A stretch of DNA of 64,000 nt from Gamarada debralockiae (taxonomy: Eukaryota; Ascomycota; Leotiomycetes; Helotiales; Hyphodiscaceae): contig NXFV01000341.1 of the NCBI GenBank assembly GCA_002803225.1, positions 1-64,000 of the forward strand, in the 5' to 3' direction. Below the pieces are notes generated by a model. That model saw nothing but the letters and a program-made list of their open reading frames with translations, did no database searches and had not been told where the DNA came from. Below, one piece after another: positions 33,030-45,230 of the stretch. The number at the start of each line of letters is the position of its first letter. Position 1 is the stretch's first letter. The position numbers and the translations under genes are program-made.

Positions 33030-33480
33030 CGAAAGTCGATCATGAATATGTTTGCATTGTACCGCCGCCAGTTTCTTTCTGATGAGGATACTGATATTGA
33101 TGATGGTGAGGATGGCCCGCGAAGAAGGATCCAGTATACTCGAGAACACAAGCTTGCTGCGATTGATTACTTTGGGAATACATGGTATGGGACTATGAAT
33201 GGCCAGCTCAAACGGATCACCAAATATCGGGTCTGCCAGAACCTCAAGATTACTCCAATTATGCTCAAGAATTAGTTCAGCAACTGGGACAAGATTCTTA
33301 ATCAAAAGAAAGGGACTCCCCGCAGTCGGGATCGCCACTAAGCAGGTGCAGAGCCTGAGCTAGAGAAGAGATTGAATGAGGAGTTTGAGGAAGCTCGCGC
33401 GCTGGGGAAACAGATACTCTTTATGAGATGATATCATAACTACAGGCGACGCCAGGCTTGGGTGTCGGGTTAGGGTCTAA
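33030..33480 (+). pseudogene. Pogo-like transposase N-terminal relic
   Basis: The plus strand reads RRRIQYTREHKLAAIDYF, QLKRITKYRVCQNLKITPIMLKN, NWDKILNQKKGTPRSRDRH and EPELEKRLNEEFEEARALGKQIL, the N-terminal DNA-binding region of fungal pogo/Tc5-HTH transposases. In-frame stops are TAG at 33273-33275, where family members plausibly have Trp, and TAA at 33339-33341. The catalytic part is missing. Confidence 0.75.
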
Positions 33481-34028
33481 ATTATTAGCAAGAGTCTTGC
33501 CCCATAAGGCAGGGGGAAAAAAATTTAATTATTTATGAAGGAAGATAAGTAAAGTGAAGTAAAGTGATTTGCCCCACGGGCTAAGCTTATTGATATAATA
33601 TAATACTAATAATGTAACATTACATTATATTTAGCAAGTGAGTCTTTGCCCCACGGGACAAAGAAGATGGTTAACCCACTATATAATAATTAATTTTTAT
33701 TATATATAAGTGAAATTTTTGTCCTATAGAGCAAAGGCTAACCTATATATAGCATTAGTAAGTAAAATCTTCTTTACATTATAAGGCAAGAACTTCTACT
33801 AAAATATCAGTAGGAGGAAATGGTAATTCTTCTTCTTCATCTACGCGGCGTTTATGTGTGACAGGGTTGGGGTTACAAAACATCACTGAACGATTGAAGC
33901 TGTATATTTTTAACACGTGACTCAGATCCTGAAGCTAATCTAACCGCCCGCGCATCTTCTTCCTCTTGAATTGCTACGTCCTTTCCCTTGTGTTGATAGG
34001 TCTAGAAGGTACGGTGATATTTAGGGGC
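33481..34028. other. AT-rich decayed repeat
   Basis: Strongly AT-biased sequence contains repeated GCCCCA[C/T][G/A]GG[C/G] phrases at about 33500, 33570 and 33645. It is probably degraded transposon sequence; no gene is seen. Confidence 0.5.
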
Positions 34029-34098
34029 AGGCAGCAGGCTATCGGTACAGGCAACAAGATATCGGGATAGGCAACCAGCTATCGGGACAGGCAACAAG
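34029..34098. repeat. 20-bp tandem repeat, 3.5 copies
   Basis: Units AGGCAGCAGGCTATCGGTAC, AGGCAACAAGATATCGGGAT and AGGCAACCAGCTATCGGGAC are followed by a half unit. It is possibly part of an LTR. Confidence 0.8.
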
Positions 34099-34320
34099 AA
34101 TAAGCTGTATCAAGTTGTAGATATAACAGAAGGGTTGAACGATACAGGAAGGACAGAGATTTTGAATTGAAGCTTACGAAGCCTATTTTGGACTAGCGCT
34201 ATATGTATTTCAGTAGTAGGGTTCCCATAACAACACCTTGTAGGCCCGTTTCCAGTCGCAAAAAGAATACCTGTACGCAATCCTCACTACGAGCATACTA
34301 CGAGGGCTATTGCCGCCGGC

Positions 34321-35706
34321 ATGGATTCACGCTCCTCGAACGCCAAGTCCCCTTTCGAGATGCTTCCCCTGGAGGCAAGACAGGCAGTCATGTGCGCACT
34401 CCCAGATGTTGAATCATTGAAATGGCTGGCGCTGGCTTGTTCTTCCTTTTATCATGCCTTTCGAGATGCTGAATCGTTGATCACCACTAGAGTGCTCCTC
34501 AACGAGGTACACCTCGACGTCCTCCCCGAAGCCGTTGTTGTGTTTGAATCAGCGCGGAACGGACCTTGGACTCGGCAAGGGATCATAGGCTTTGCCTCCC
34601 AACACCTCGACAGAAGAATGCCGCCACCACAATCCTGGACACTCGCGGATGCGTTATCGATAAGCAAGCTATACCCTCATGTCCATTATTTTGCGACAGA
34701 CTTTGCATGCAAATGCTTAGGAATTCAGGCTCTGGAGCGCGGAGTCCAACAGTCACCGCCATCGCAACTCGAAATAGCTCGTATTGAGCGTACGCTTTAT
34801 AGATTTGAAATGTACTGTAATATTTTCAGAGACTTTAGGAATCCGGTGCTCTCTGTGGATGAGCAAAGAGAAATCCTTTCCTCCAGGTTCTCTCCCTGTG
34901 AAAATGAGCAATTGGCATGTATCCACGATTACCTTTATGGAAAGGTATCTCCAGGTGAGTTTGAGAGCATATACTGCAATTTAGATACTAACTTTAGTAG
35001 CTTTCAATGAGATATCAGAACATGACGTTTCCTGGGGAGAATTACGCGTAAATTATTCCGACATTAGCGACCCTGGCGATATCGAACCTATCCTCGCTCG
35101 TTGCCTCTCAAGCATCCATTCTATTGCCCTAGCAAACACCTATGAAGACCGGTACAGCCTTATCTATCCTGACTATCCACAATACACACCAGATTGGTTA
35201 TTCGAGGCTTGAATGCCGCCAATGACATTCATGACGGCGATTGGCTCGAGGATTATACGGACTGCCAACTTGCCCGAGTTACGGCGTCATTCTTTCCAGA
35301 CTCGGACGCTGGGCCAGTGGAAGCATGGGTCTGGGCACACAAAGAAGAATCTGGTCGTCAGTTCATAAATACCCCTATCCGACAACCTCTTCGTGAATGG
35401 GGCTATGTTATGTGGGATCGCGCTCGAGTTCATGAGTAGAAAGTCTTTCAAACTACCTGGAGAGTGCCCGACGATTACCCTCCTACCACTGAAGTAGTGG
35501 AACGTCACCCCAAAAGAGAACCATCACTACAGAGGAGATCGGAAATATACCGTTCCGGGGGAAGGGGTTGGTGGAGCTTCCAAGACGAGAGCAAAGTAGT
35601 CTGGCCGAAAGTCTCGGATCAACGCCCTGTGAAGCAAAAGCCGAAAGAGGTTGTGTCTCTCAACGAGGCGAAGGAATTTCTTTTGACTCTCAAACCTCCG
35701 TTCTAG
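34321..35706 (+). pseudogene. F-box-like protein, frameshift and premature TAG
   Basis: Exon 34321-34954 begins with an F-box-like helix pair (PFEMLPLEARQAVMCALPDVESLKWLALACSSFYHAF). An intron at 34955-34997 leads to a second exon from 34998. Near 35200 the frame must shift by one base (after TPDWLF, on to LNAANDIHDGDWLEDY) to regain GPVEAWVWAHKEES and PLREWGYVMWDRARVHE. There TAG at 35437-35439 stands where a Trp codon is expected before KVFQTTWRVPDDYPP. The frame then runs open to 35706. An intron explaining the shift was tested and leads to a stop. This is probably a recently dead member of a large fungal F-box family; the N-terminal 211 codons could still be expressed as a truncated protein. 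Confidence 0.7.
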
Positions 35707-36480
35707 AGCTATTCATGCTGAAGTCAAGGTGCCTTTTCGTATCGAATCCAGCACATGCCAGAATTTCCGAGAACAAAGAAATACTGGAAACCTCTGATGA
35801 ACTTCCTCATATTCCCGAAAGCTAGATCGGGATACGGGAAGTTGACAATGAAGCAGCTGAGACATTTCTTTGATGTTCGAGCCTCCAACTTCAGTAGCTT
35901 CACGCTCCCGCATTTCTTAGGATCAAGTCACCCCACACGCCTACCACCACGCAGCTTGCAACAACGACGAACTATTCCACCTCCAGCTCGGATACACAAG
36001 GCGATGGAACGATCATGGCAACATTGACCGAGACTCAGGCCACTACTCACAACGTGACCATCACGAAGATCAAGCAAATTAACCCAAGAAGAACTAGAGG
36101 GAGGCTCAGATCAATCAGGTAGGGGATGCTGGTGATCTGAATCGAGGGAATGTGGGGCGATAGAAATTAGTGCAGGTTAGATATAACGCTGGGTAGTGAT
36201 ATTTTGCCCGGCCGGCGCGCATTCCCTCTTGAGTGTCCAAATCAGAAACACTTGGCCAGTAAATAATTCCTAATGGCTTATAAACTGCTATTCAATTGAC
36301 CTGGGATTTCCAATATCAGATCTTAAACTACTGTTCAATAATTAAGTAGATTTATCTAAAGAATACTGTGATAGTTCTACCTATGTCACCTGATCTTACA
36401 CTTCCCCTGACCATGTTGGCCTGAAAACTCACTGTTGTGTTACCTCACGACGCTAGAAAACACTAGCGTAGCGCACATTA
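35707..36480. other. Decayed 3' continuation and intergenic
   Basis: Fragments in several frames to about 36150 may be former coding sequence. After that the region turns AT-rich without features. Confidence 0.35.
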
Positions 36481-36961
36481 GCAGTATATCTACTACTCTG
36501 TAGTTTAGAACTTCTTTTCCTTCTCTCCTTAGCTTAGTATTCTCGAATAAACAATACTTCTATTTAGTGTTTCACTTGTAAGACCTCTTGTATAGAGCTG
36601 TTATATAATGCTAATCTCTTTCCTCCTTCGCCTAGAAAGATATTAATAATATCTATGATAGCTCTATACAAGGGGTCTTACAGGGAAACATGTGACGGGT
36701 TACACCCGTAAGTAGGACTTGGCGGCCTAAGGCCGCCTGCGTTTGTGCTATGGTGACCAGCTAGTTATTCACAACAATTATCACCAGGCTTTCTTTCTTC
36801 TCTTCTCTTTAGACTTCGTACAATAAAGTAGCTTTAGTTTGAAACACGACTCTCGCTAGCCTGTCACAAAACACTATATAGAATGTACTATATGAACAAG
36901 ATTACTTAGCTAAGGAGAGAAGGAAAAGAGGTTCTAATCTATAGAGCAGTAAATATACTAC
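36481..36961. repeat. Large inverted repeat with nested hairpin
   Basis: Outer arms at about 36481-36542 and 36900-36961 are inverted copies (core TTCCTTCTCTCCTTAGCT / AGCTAAGGAGAGAAGGAA). Inside, 36578-36600 and 36659-36681 form a second inverted pair (GTAAGACC[T/C]CTTGTATAGAGCT). This is either a foldback element or two copies of one element inserted head to head. Confidence 0.75.
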
Positions 36962-37559
36962 TAGTATACATCACGCAGTACGACCTAGCGTGCTCGAGTA
37001 AATAATAGTGAATTATCGAGCTAACTAGCTAGTACATAATTAGGGGGAGCATAAGGTGAGGTGATAAATCGGGTGACGTGCGCTACTACTATTATATTTT
37101 TAGTATTCAAAATAGTGAAATAGTTACTTATATAAAAAAGTAAGTAGAATATAATTAATAAAATATATTAAAAAGTCTATTAAATAATAAGATTAAAGAA
37201 GGAATATATTTAAGGTAATTATAGAATAAACGAAGAAATTTATAGAGAGAAGGCTAGTACTTCCCTTATAGGTATCTATATTAAACTAAGTGTGATTAGC
37301 TAAGGAACCGGAAGGTAAAATCATATGATAAGATGCTCAGGGAGCTCCGGGCGCTACTCAGGCTGCTTAGGCTGCCCAGGTGAGCTAGCTGAGCCGAGGG
37401 TGATTAGTGCCTGAGCAAGAGCGGCAAGCTTACTGAATGTGAAGCACAAGAGAGAAGGAGTTGGTTGATGATACCTAATCATTCATCCGAACAATCCAAT
37501 CTAATAGATCCCTGCACCATAACTCCACCAATATTGGTGAGTTGGGATTGGGATAGGCA
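36962..37559. other. AT-rich non-coding
   Basis: Very AT-rich to about 37310, consistent with RIP-decayed repeat, followed by GC-richer sequence with CTCAGG/CTGCTTAGG repeats. Confidence 0.45.
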
Positions 37560-39160
37560 ATGTACCCCTTATTCATCAATTGGATATAGCACATCGCGTC
37601 TGAGGAGCAGGCTGGCGTGAGGAATCGGACCAAAGAGATCTGGCTCTCAAGCACTATCTCCTTGTCAAGCAGGCGAGCATAAATACTAAAGGACCCAATT
37701 TTAGGTGGATTTCTTGGCTTCAGAATAATGCTAGAATCAATGGATACCCACGACCAACTTGGTCCTCAATAGTCAACAGGTCGTGGAAGTCGATCCACAA
37801 GGGCATCATCTAAATCCCAGCAAAGCTGAACGATTGAGCTTTCACCACCCCAAAAGCCCCGCCAAATAGTCGCCTCGTTGACATTGAGCATTGCGAGAGC
37901 TATACCAGCAATTGTAACCAGTTTGTCCTTTCCAAATGTTAATTTGCAGTGAGAATGGTGCGCAATAGTCTCATTCCAGGAGTATCCTAGTAATGGCTTC
38001 TCTTCCAAAAATTCCTTGCGATCAACCCAAGTACTCAGCTCTTCATGCAACCTCTCTGGGAATGCTTCACAGGCAACATTTTCATTACATTCTCAGACCT
38101 GAGTGGAAGTCAAATGGACAGTTCGTGGTGCAAGGAGCCTCCCTTGCAGAAACCAGCCTCGTTGAGCTAATGGGGATTCTGAAATTGAATCTCTGTACAG
38201 AGCGAGTGGCACGCAGTTAGAGAGCATTTCAAGACCATTCAGTCTTGCCAGTGTGCGAAACGCACTGTTGCGGCACTTGGGACGTTCAAAGGATAGCCCC
38301 TTGCTACTGACGATAGCGGCTGTCGCTCCAACGTTGATAGTTGAAGAACCATAGATCTTGGTCATTTGAGATGACTCTTTGGCCCAGTCATTTGAGTCTT
38401 TGTCCTGGATAATGCACAAGGAGTCGACCCATAGATAGTTATGAAATGAATGAATGACTTCGATGGCATCCCTCAATGTTTGAGCGAGAGCCTCGGGTGA
38501 GACTCTTGTCGTGAAGGTCCCAGATCTTTTGACTCAGAGTTTGATATTTTGCGTCTCCCCGACAGTGGCTTAAAGTAGCGTATTCTGGGAAGCCTTCGAT
38601 GTTCTGAGATAGTACTAGACGTGGAACGCTATCTCCAACGTATATGAGCCTTGATAAAGAAAGTCTCCTTCAAGAGGACGGCAATTCTCGTGTGTTGCAA
38701 GACAATTTCCAAGCCATTTTTTCACAAGCGGTAGAGCATCTTTGCTATTTCTGTCGTGAAAGATGCTGGCTGAGTATGCTGCACCGTTCTCTATCTTCAT
38801 TAACTACACTAACTTGCAACAGGTCCTTTCGAACGTACCTCTTTCTGGCAGTAGAGCTAGAATCATTGGGACAGAGGTTTCATACGCTCGCAATGTAGCC
38901 TCATCAGCCAATGATCTGCGCCCCCGAAGTTGGTCGTCCTCACGTCTAGGTCGTCTTTGATACTGAGGTCTTGCCATATGATTGTTGACTCAAGAATTTG
39001 GGGAAACTACCCAAAAAGAAGGCAGCAATCCACGGCGGCACGCTTCATAGACAATGCGTTCTTGTAGAAAGGAAGCGTTTTCCGTGTGTACCCGGCTCTT
39101 GGTTCCTCGTCCAAGTGGCCGAAAACATATTAGCACTTCTCGCAGGGCATTGTTGCATCC
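37560..39160 (-). pseudogene. HET-domain (heterokaryon incompatibility) protein, broken
   Basis: Minus-strand landmarks are KKWLGNCLATHENC, VGDSVPRLVL and YATLSHCRGDAKYQTL (the usual Trp of SHCWG is Arg), EALAQTLRDAIEVIHSF, YLWVDSLCIIQDKDSNDWAKESSQM and IYGSSTINVGATAA. Further on are SPLAQRGWFLQGRLLAPRTVHLTSTQV*ECNENVACEAFPERLHEELSTWV, LTFGKDKLVTIAGIA and GPSWSWVSID. This is the order of fungal HET proteins. At least two frameshifts (about 38550 and 38650) and TGA at 38093-38095, where TGG is expected, inactivate it. A Cys-containing N-terminal leader (from about 39150) may belong to it. Confidence 0.85.
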
Positions 39161-39738
39161 CGAGGTATGAGAGCGTGTGGCTTGCTGGACTCATCGACGC
39201 TTTTGAGGTCTTTGTTCTGCTTGATCCCAAAGCTGCGTCGTGCATTGGCAAGGCCTCTCTTCAGCGCTTGGCCGGATCGACCTTCTCTAGAGTATTGGGC
39301 TTTCATGGAGAATTCCGTCGTCCTTGGTAAATGAGTGGGAAGGCGGTCAAACTTTCTGGGGAAATTATTCGGAGGCCCCAAGTGAAAATTGATGTCTTAG
39401 GTACTAGTTACTGCGGTATTATGAGACGATGAAATGAGAGACTTGTGTTGAGTAGGGGTGTGCGTCGATTTTGACCCCCAATTCCAAAGAGAGAGTCAGG
39501 TCCCAGTGGCAATCTTCCTTTCGACATTCGAACTGATTGTGTCGCAAACCCCCTGTTTCATACATTGAGCTGAATGGAAAATCTCAAATTCAATAATGAG
39601 TCGAGCGTTGAGCGTCGAGCTCGATTAATCTCTCCAATCAATAAAGCGCACTCAGTCCAAGGGCCAAAGTTGAACTTTTTACATTCTCCAATACACCCAA
39701 ATCTATGCATACAAGGTCCCCATAAATTTTTATACACA
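39161..39738. other. Intergenic, nothing recognised
   Basis: It contains the 3' flank of the mL46 gene and the upstream remnant of the HET pseudogene. Confidence 0.4.
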
Positions 39739-40923
39739 TCATCTATCCGCCAACATGTTCTTAATAGAGCTGAAATATTTGGGCGCAACATGCTTCTGCA
39801 GCTCCTGCTTCGTCAACCACTTGAAATCGCTCAGCCCAAATAAGTTATCCTTGAGATTCGCTTGTCCGGCCATGATGCGCGCTTTCATGAAGAAGGTCTT
39901 CTCGCCTTGTGTTCTTACCAATGTCTCTTTATTGAGGAAGGGATGGATGATGTGGTGGCCTGCTGGAACGTGGCCTACGATCCAGGTATTCATGTTCAGG
40001 CCTGCGGTTTGGACCAGAACCCGTTCTGCTGCCTTCACTCCCAACGTTAGCAAGACTCCCCTCAGCCCAAAATAGGATATGAAGACCAACCTGATGTAAA
40101 TTCTCCCTTCCAACTAACTCCCCAGCCGGAAAACCCCATCCTCCATTTTCTCTCTTCACCACCAAGTATAAGGTTCGCGCCAACTTCCTATCCAACCGTC
40201 TCACATCTTTCGCTTTATCTGCCTCAGTCCAAACACTCAACGGGCGTTCCACCTTCCCTCCCTCCCCATCCGCACCCTCCTTAGCCTCCATGGGCTTCCC
40301 ATCCTTCCCCTCCACCGCTCGAACCTCCGCATCCTTCACCAAACTCTCGACCAAATAGCTCGATTCGCTCCTCTCATCCCCAACCAACAACTCGTCATTC
40401 CATCCCAAATCCCCATACGGATTATACCCACCCAATTCCCTCGCAGGCTGCCCATTCCGTTCCTTAGCTTTGAGCTTCCAGTCGTGGTCTGCAGGCGTGT
40501 CTTTCTTGAAGTAGAAATAGCGACTGAAGGGCATGGCTAGTCGTTCATTAAGTCGTTTTTGGTAGAAGAAGAAGGCTTTTTCAAAGGATGTGAGTGGTCG
40601 CGTAAGGAGAGGGGGTCGGGAGAGGAGGACGCCAGATTTGATCTTGTAGTCAGGGGTCGAGGCGGTGGCTGCTGCGGGAGAGAGGTTTTGGATATGCCAT
40701 TGGTTGGATGTGCTATCGCTGGTCTTGAGAGCTGCGGCGGCGGCGGAGTAGCTGCGTTGGGAGAGTGCTGAGGTTTTGGTGATGTGGTTGATGCAGTCTG
40801 AGCAAACTCGTGGATGTCGTGATGATCCTGTCGTACAATCAGTAATTGCCTTCATACCAAATCCAATTGGAGCTTACTTATCAAAGAGGCCGCAGCCCGA
40901 CTTCCTCTACTACTAGCCGTCAT
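39739..40923 (-). CDS. MRPL17: Mitochondrial large ribosomal subunit protein mL46
   Basis: Three exons, 40923-40878, 40827-40091 and 40032-39739, give 358 aa. The first exon encodes MTASSRGSRAAASLI, a mitochondrial-type presequence. Conserved parts are LLSRPPLLTRPLTSFEKAFFFYQKRLNERLAMPFSRYFYFKKDTP, DRKLARTLYLVVKRENGGWGFPAGEL, and the Nudix-like C-terminal half with GLNMNTWIVGHVPAGHH and ETLVRTQGEKTFFMKARIMAGQ, ending in a segment with FGLSDFKWLTKQEL. This matches mL46 (yeast Mrpl17), a Nudix-fold structural protein without the catalytic Nudix box. An acidic, lineage-variable insertion (EGKDGKPMEAKEGADGEGG) lies in the middle. Confidence 0.9.
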
Positions 40924-41861
40924 CTTCGCTCTGCCCTTCAAACACCAGAATGCCTTCTTGAGCTCGAGCTCCTAACTTTGGGTCTTTGCCGCTAAAACTT
41001 TCTTGCTTACATAATTGCGACTATTCCTTAGCGCCAAATTTTCCAACACCTCTTGAAATTTTGCGCCCAAGAAGTGTTTTTCTTCAATCCATGACACCTC
41101 TTCCTTATCATCAAGACCTGTTTCCTTCCAGAACGTCCTGATCATTTACTGGTGCCTAGAGTGAACCTATCACAGGCTTTTTTCGCTAGCGGTACCTACG
41201 TCTTTATCTACGGGAACTGTTAGATAGCGACTGTTGACATCTTTGAACGAAGGATACGAATTGAAGAATGCATATGGGGGCGTGCGAGACGGGAGGAAGG
41301 ACGAGGCAGGCTGTCAGAAGGACCGTCGCGTGATCAAGGAGATAATGGGCATTCCGTGGACTTCGTGTGGAAGAGATCGCAGTCGTTATATCGTACGTCG
41401 AAACCAGCCTTGATCCGCCTCGAACAGCTTGGGCGTAAACGTTCACAAAAGTCACGGATTGTTGAACTTCTGGACCGCGGTCTTTCTCGCGTTTTCCACA
41501 GCTCATCGTCAGTGGTGATGGCCAGTCGCCTTTTTATTACTGTTCGCATCATATCTCTCTCAAGGAGAGTAAGTATGATATTTATGGTTGATTATCTTTG
41601 ATTTCTATAGACAAAGTTGTGCCAATCACAATGAACACATCGAACAATGCTGCAAAAAACCATCGCTAGAACGCCATTAAGCCCTTCGATACCCAGTTCT
41701 TGACCGAGATTTCCAGTACTCAAACTTCTTCAGATGCAAAACACCGTGACCTCCCATGCCTGAACCGGGTATCTCAAAAAATATTGCGCCTAGGTCTCCC
41801 CTAAATGAACTCTCAGCCATGCGCCGAATGCCGTAAATGCGTTATCATCTCAGTACGTTCA
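40924..41861. other. Intergenic, nothing recognised
   Basis: It carries the mL46 promoter and the RING-PHD gene 3' flank. Open frames on both strands at about 41200-41600 are overlapping shadows of one another with no recognisable similarity. Confidence 0.4.
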
Positions 41862-43896
41862 TCATGCCACCAATGCCTTCACAGCAATTGCTACCTTCTC
41901 GGTGGCTATCTTCTCCAAGGTACATTTATTCTTCTCATCCGTGATACTGCGGTCCGCCACGATTTCGTACAGCTTTCTCGATATGTCGCGATTTATTTTC
42001 TCGTATTGCTCCTTCGAAATCTCGGCGGCTTTCCAGTGAGGTGCCAGAGCCGACTTGACAATCTTGTTGATGCCTTCTTTGGCTTCAATCGACATGGTCG
42101 CTCGAACAGGTGATGATTCCTGTGAGCGTGAAACTGGCACAGGAGCCTGTCGTCTAGGTCGAGGTTGCCTAAGCTCGATAGTCGGCGATTTAGAATGATC
42201 ATGGTCGGGTTTATGTGTGGATTCTGATAGAGATCGATTGGGCGAGTATTCGGCAGGTGGGAAAATTGGTTCGATGCGAGAGGTAAGTGGAAGAGGTGAT
42301 CCAGGGCGTCTGCTGATATGTGGTGGCGGGGTAATGGACATTGCCCGAGGTGAGTGGTAAGCAGATGATGGTGGTGAGGGAGACGCAGCAGGGGAGGAAT
42401 ATTCAAGGGAAGGACTGGTGACTCGGTTTGGGATAGACAACGTTGTGAAGGTAGATCTCGAGGTATCGTCATCTGAAGTGGCCGTCTCGACCTCCTTGAG
42501 TAGTTGTGTCAGAAAGGAAGGCTCGCCGTTCGTATCCTGCACTGCACGAGACGAATGGCTTCCGCGACGATTAGTCCCATTGGTCTGGCGGCTTGAAGTC
42601 GGTATCGATGCCGCAGCTGATGATGGTCCTGGAATATCCAGAACTCTTCGCGTCCGTGGTCGCTTCAGTTTCCGTTCAGGCTCCTTGGGCGCCTCCGGCC
42701 GCTCAGCAGGTGATGCAGTCACTGACCTCGATTTACGCTTCCGGCTCCTGGGACTCGCTGTATCCAACTCCTTCGCCTTCTCCAACGCACCCCAAGCCTG
42801 GGTCACTTCAGGCGTTTCGACAGGGGTGGGGTCACGAAGGACAGGGGCGGCCCTTCGAAAAACATCTCGAGCACCTTGTCGACTAGCAATATTCAGTCGC
42901 TGTTGCCACTGCTGGAACTCTCTCTGCTCTTCGGCGGTGCGTCTTGAATGTATTCTATATGAGTTCAAGTTTTGGTCGTCATCCGAGAAGTCGAGATCGA
43001 GACCAACGACGTCGTGAATCCTGTTGCTGAAGGTGCTCCACGCTCCCATCCACTGATCTGTTCTCATCCGTTGACGAGTCCGACGAACACTTGCTTGGGT
43101 CCTAGGTTGGGTTCGTCCTGTCCGACCAGGGGCATCAATCTCAATAGCTCTTGCTAGTGCAGCGTCCTCCGCGCATTCCATACAGAACCACCGCCCCCGT
43201 GGAACTCGCTCGAGGTTGACGCAGTATGTGTGATATGGGGCAGCGCATCCATCGCATAGAAGGAGCACATCTTCATTGTCGGCCGTATTGCAGATAGGGC
43301 AGGGGGTGGTCTCCTCATCTTCTTCAAGATTGTCCTCAATCCACGCATTTGGGTCGAATTCGGCAACTTGTTTCTTATTTTCGACTATATATTCGGAAAG
43401 GATAGTGCCTAGCAAAAGAACGGTTAGCAAAGGATATCCAAAATTATACAGCCCCACCGCAGATGACCCCAAGCAAATGATTCAGCCCCTAGCAGATGGA
43501 TTACCGAGTTACAAAGCAGCCTCCACTGACTCAGACCACTGGGACACCGAGTAGGAAACAATTCGCAGAAAAATCAGAAAAATAGGAGGGATCGGGTTCG
43601 AGCGACGGGGACTTACCTCCCACCTTATCCAGCACTTCTACTAAATTGAATGTATGGCGGCAAATCGGGCAGCTATTTGCCTTTTGAGACCATTCTCTCA
43701 AACATTCATCGTGTAGAACATGACCGCAGGGTTTTATGAGAGCGATCTTTTGTTCGTTGTCGATTTTTCCGGGATGGGTTGTCGGGAGCTTTGAGATCGG
43801 TACCGCCGCCACCTCTCCCGCATCTCGAAGATCATCGTGAATTCCGTCAGGAACAACGTCCAAATCCTCCAAACAGACAATGCACTGGTCAGCCAT
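41862..43896 (-). CDS. RING and PHD finger protein (Asr1/PHRF1-like)
   Basis: Two exons, 43896-43617 and 43408-41862, with a 208-bp intron give 608 aa. The RING finger starts at the N-terminus: CIVC (5-8), then CGHVLHDECLREW and CPIC. After the splice comes a PHD finger, CPIC...LLCDGCAAPYHTYCVNLERVPRGRWFCMEC. Then follow an Arg-rich stretch, a long Ser/Pro-rich disordered part and a C-terminal helical domain (IEAKEGINKIVKSALAPHW onwards, ending VAIAVKALVA). RING plus PHD plus a C-terminal helical region is the plan of yeast Asr1 and human PHRF1, ubiquitin ligases that bind the RNA polymerase II C-terminal domain. Orthology is inferred from architecture only. Confidence 0.85.
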
Positions 43897-45230
43897 GCTG
43901 ACAAAATGTTTTGCAAAATTGTTCGTGAATATGGAGGAAGGAAGTCATGAAAAAGGATTGTGGCTGTGGTTGGGGAGTATTTGCGGCGAAAGTCGAATCT
44001 CGAGAGTTGGTGGTTTTGAAAGCGACTTGGGAGTTTTGGATGAAAGATGGAGAGAAGCCTGAGCCTGGCGAGAAGGGAACACGGGACGCTAACTTTAGCG
44101 GCTAGGCGAACCAATCAGGCAAGTGACAGCCACGACCACCAATTTTTTACTCTTGAGAAAGCGGTCAAGGTCCAAACCCCGAATGCGGTCTTTTCCAATT
44201 GTTTTGTGGCGTGGGTCCTGTATTGAGCCTATTTTGGCATTTTCGAATAATTCGTCATCAAAAACGTGACAAGAAATCGACTTTGGGTGGCTGATATCTC
44301 CTCGTCTCGGTGTCCCTGTCAGAAGGGACATGTGATGAACGGCAAGGGCTGTGACCACGAACAGGGCAGCTAGCCGCGTTGCTTTGAATTGTCTCGAACG
44401 GCTTGATGGATTCCGGAGTTGCGGTAACTTAGTTCGGGCTTATGAATGAGAGGCGGTGACCTTTGTTTCTTCATGGACGTTGATAGTAAATTGGGGGGAC
44501 TCGGTGGTTTATGTTAGTCTCCAATGAGTGACAGTCAAATCATGTGGTCTGCTCAAGCTTTCAGCTTGAAGCAGTCAGATACTGGTGTTTTACCAGTAAA
44601 GTGACTCATAAGAAAGGGAAATTGAATACTCAACAGCAGGTCGATCCCTCTTAAATAGGCCCGAGAACAAGGCAGCTAGAAGGCAACGATCCGCCCCGCT
44701 TCCACGCAATCGAGAAACAGAACGCGAATTGAATGAGAATCGGTGATTTCGAGATGCTCGATATCCAACGAAGGATTGACAGCCTCACTTTCTTGGAGGT
44801 CCCTTTTCCCCAGGCTTTGTGGTTGCGTGGACATTGATGCGTACTTGCTTCGTAGCAACGTCTTATCGCGATGAATCTGGCATCGCTGGCATTGATTGAA
44901 ATCTTTGGGCCAAATCCCATGGAGGGCTGCTTGGGACAGCGATCGTTTTCAATGACATAAACCCGCTGTTGCCTATAATTCTCAATTAGGAAACCTCAAT
45001 ACCCAATCACCACCACACTCTGCATGTTTCACAAGATATCTCCGCGTATCGAATGATCGCAATGTAGGCACGCATGATATTGTGATATTGGACACGGCGT
45101 GGTTTTTGAATTGCTTTATTCAGCCCTCATCGAAAAGCGACGACGTCGAAACTCGTATCCCGTCTGTGAGACCGATCCCATGCTCCAGCAAATGTAAAAA
45201 CCGTAAGACATCCATCCCATATCCGACCAT
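43897..45230. other. Intergenic, no clear gene
   Basis: A 60-codon minus-strand frame at 44676-44858 (with VNPSLDIEHLEITDSHSIRVLFLDCVEAG) has coding-like composition, but I cannot place it in a family or extend it. The rest has nothing recognisable. Confidence 0.35.

Noticed and set aside
34029..34098. 20-bp tandem repeat as a CRISPR array
   Set aside because: The units are contiguous without spacers, and the organism is a eukaryote.
35152..35205. An intron to rescue the F-box gene frame
   Set aside because: GTACAG...GAG at these positions was tested; it joins into a frame that meets TGA within six codons, so a real frameshift is more likely.
42418..43017. 199-codon plus-strand ORF opposite the RING-PHD gene
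   Set aside because: It is a shadow of the Ser/Arg-rich coding sequence on the other strand.
44500..44640. Hairpins CAAGCTTTCAGCTTG and ACTGGTGTTTTACCAGT as an ncRNA or terminator
   Set aside because: They are short inverted repeats only, with no conserved RNA family features, and bacterial-type terminators do not apply.
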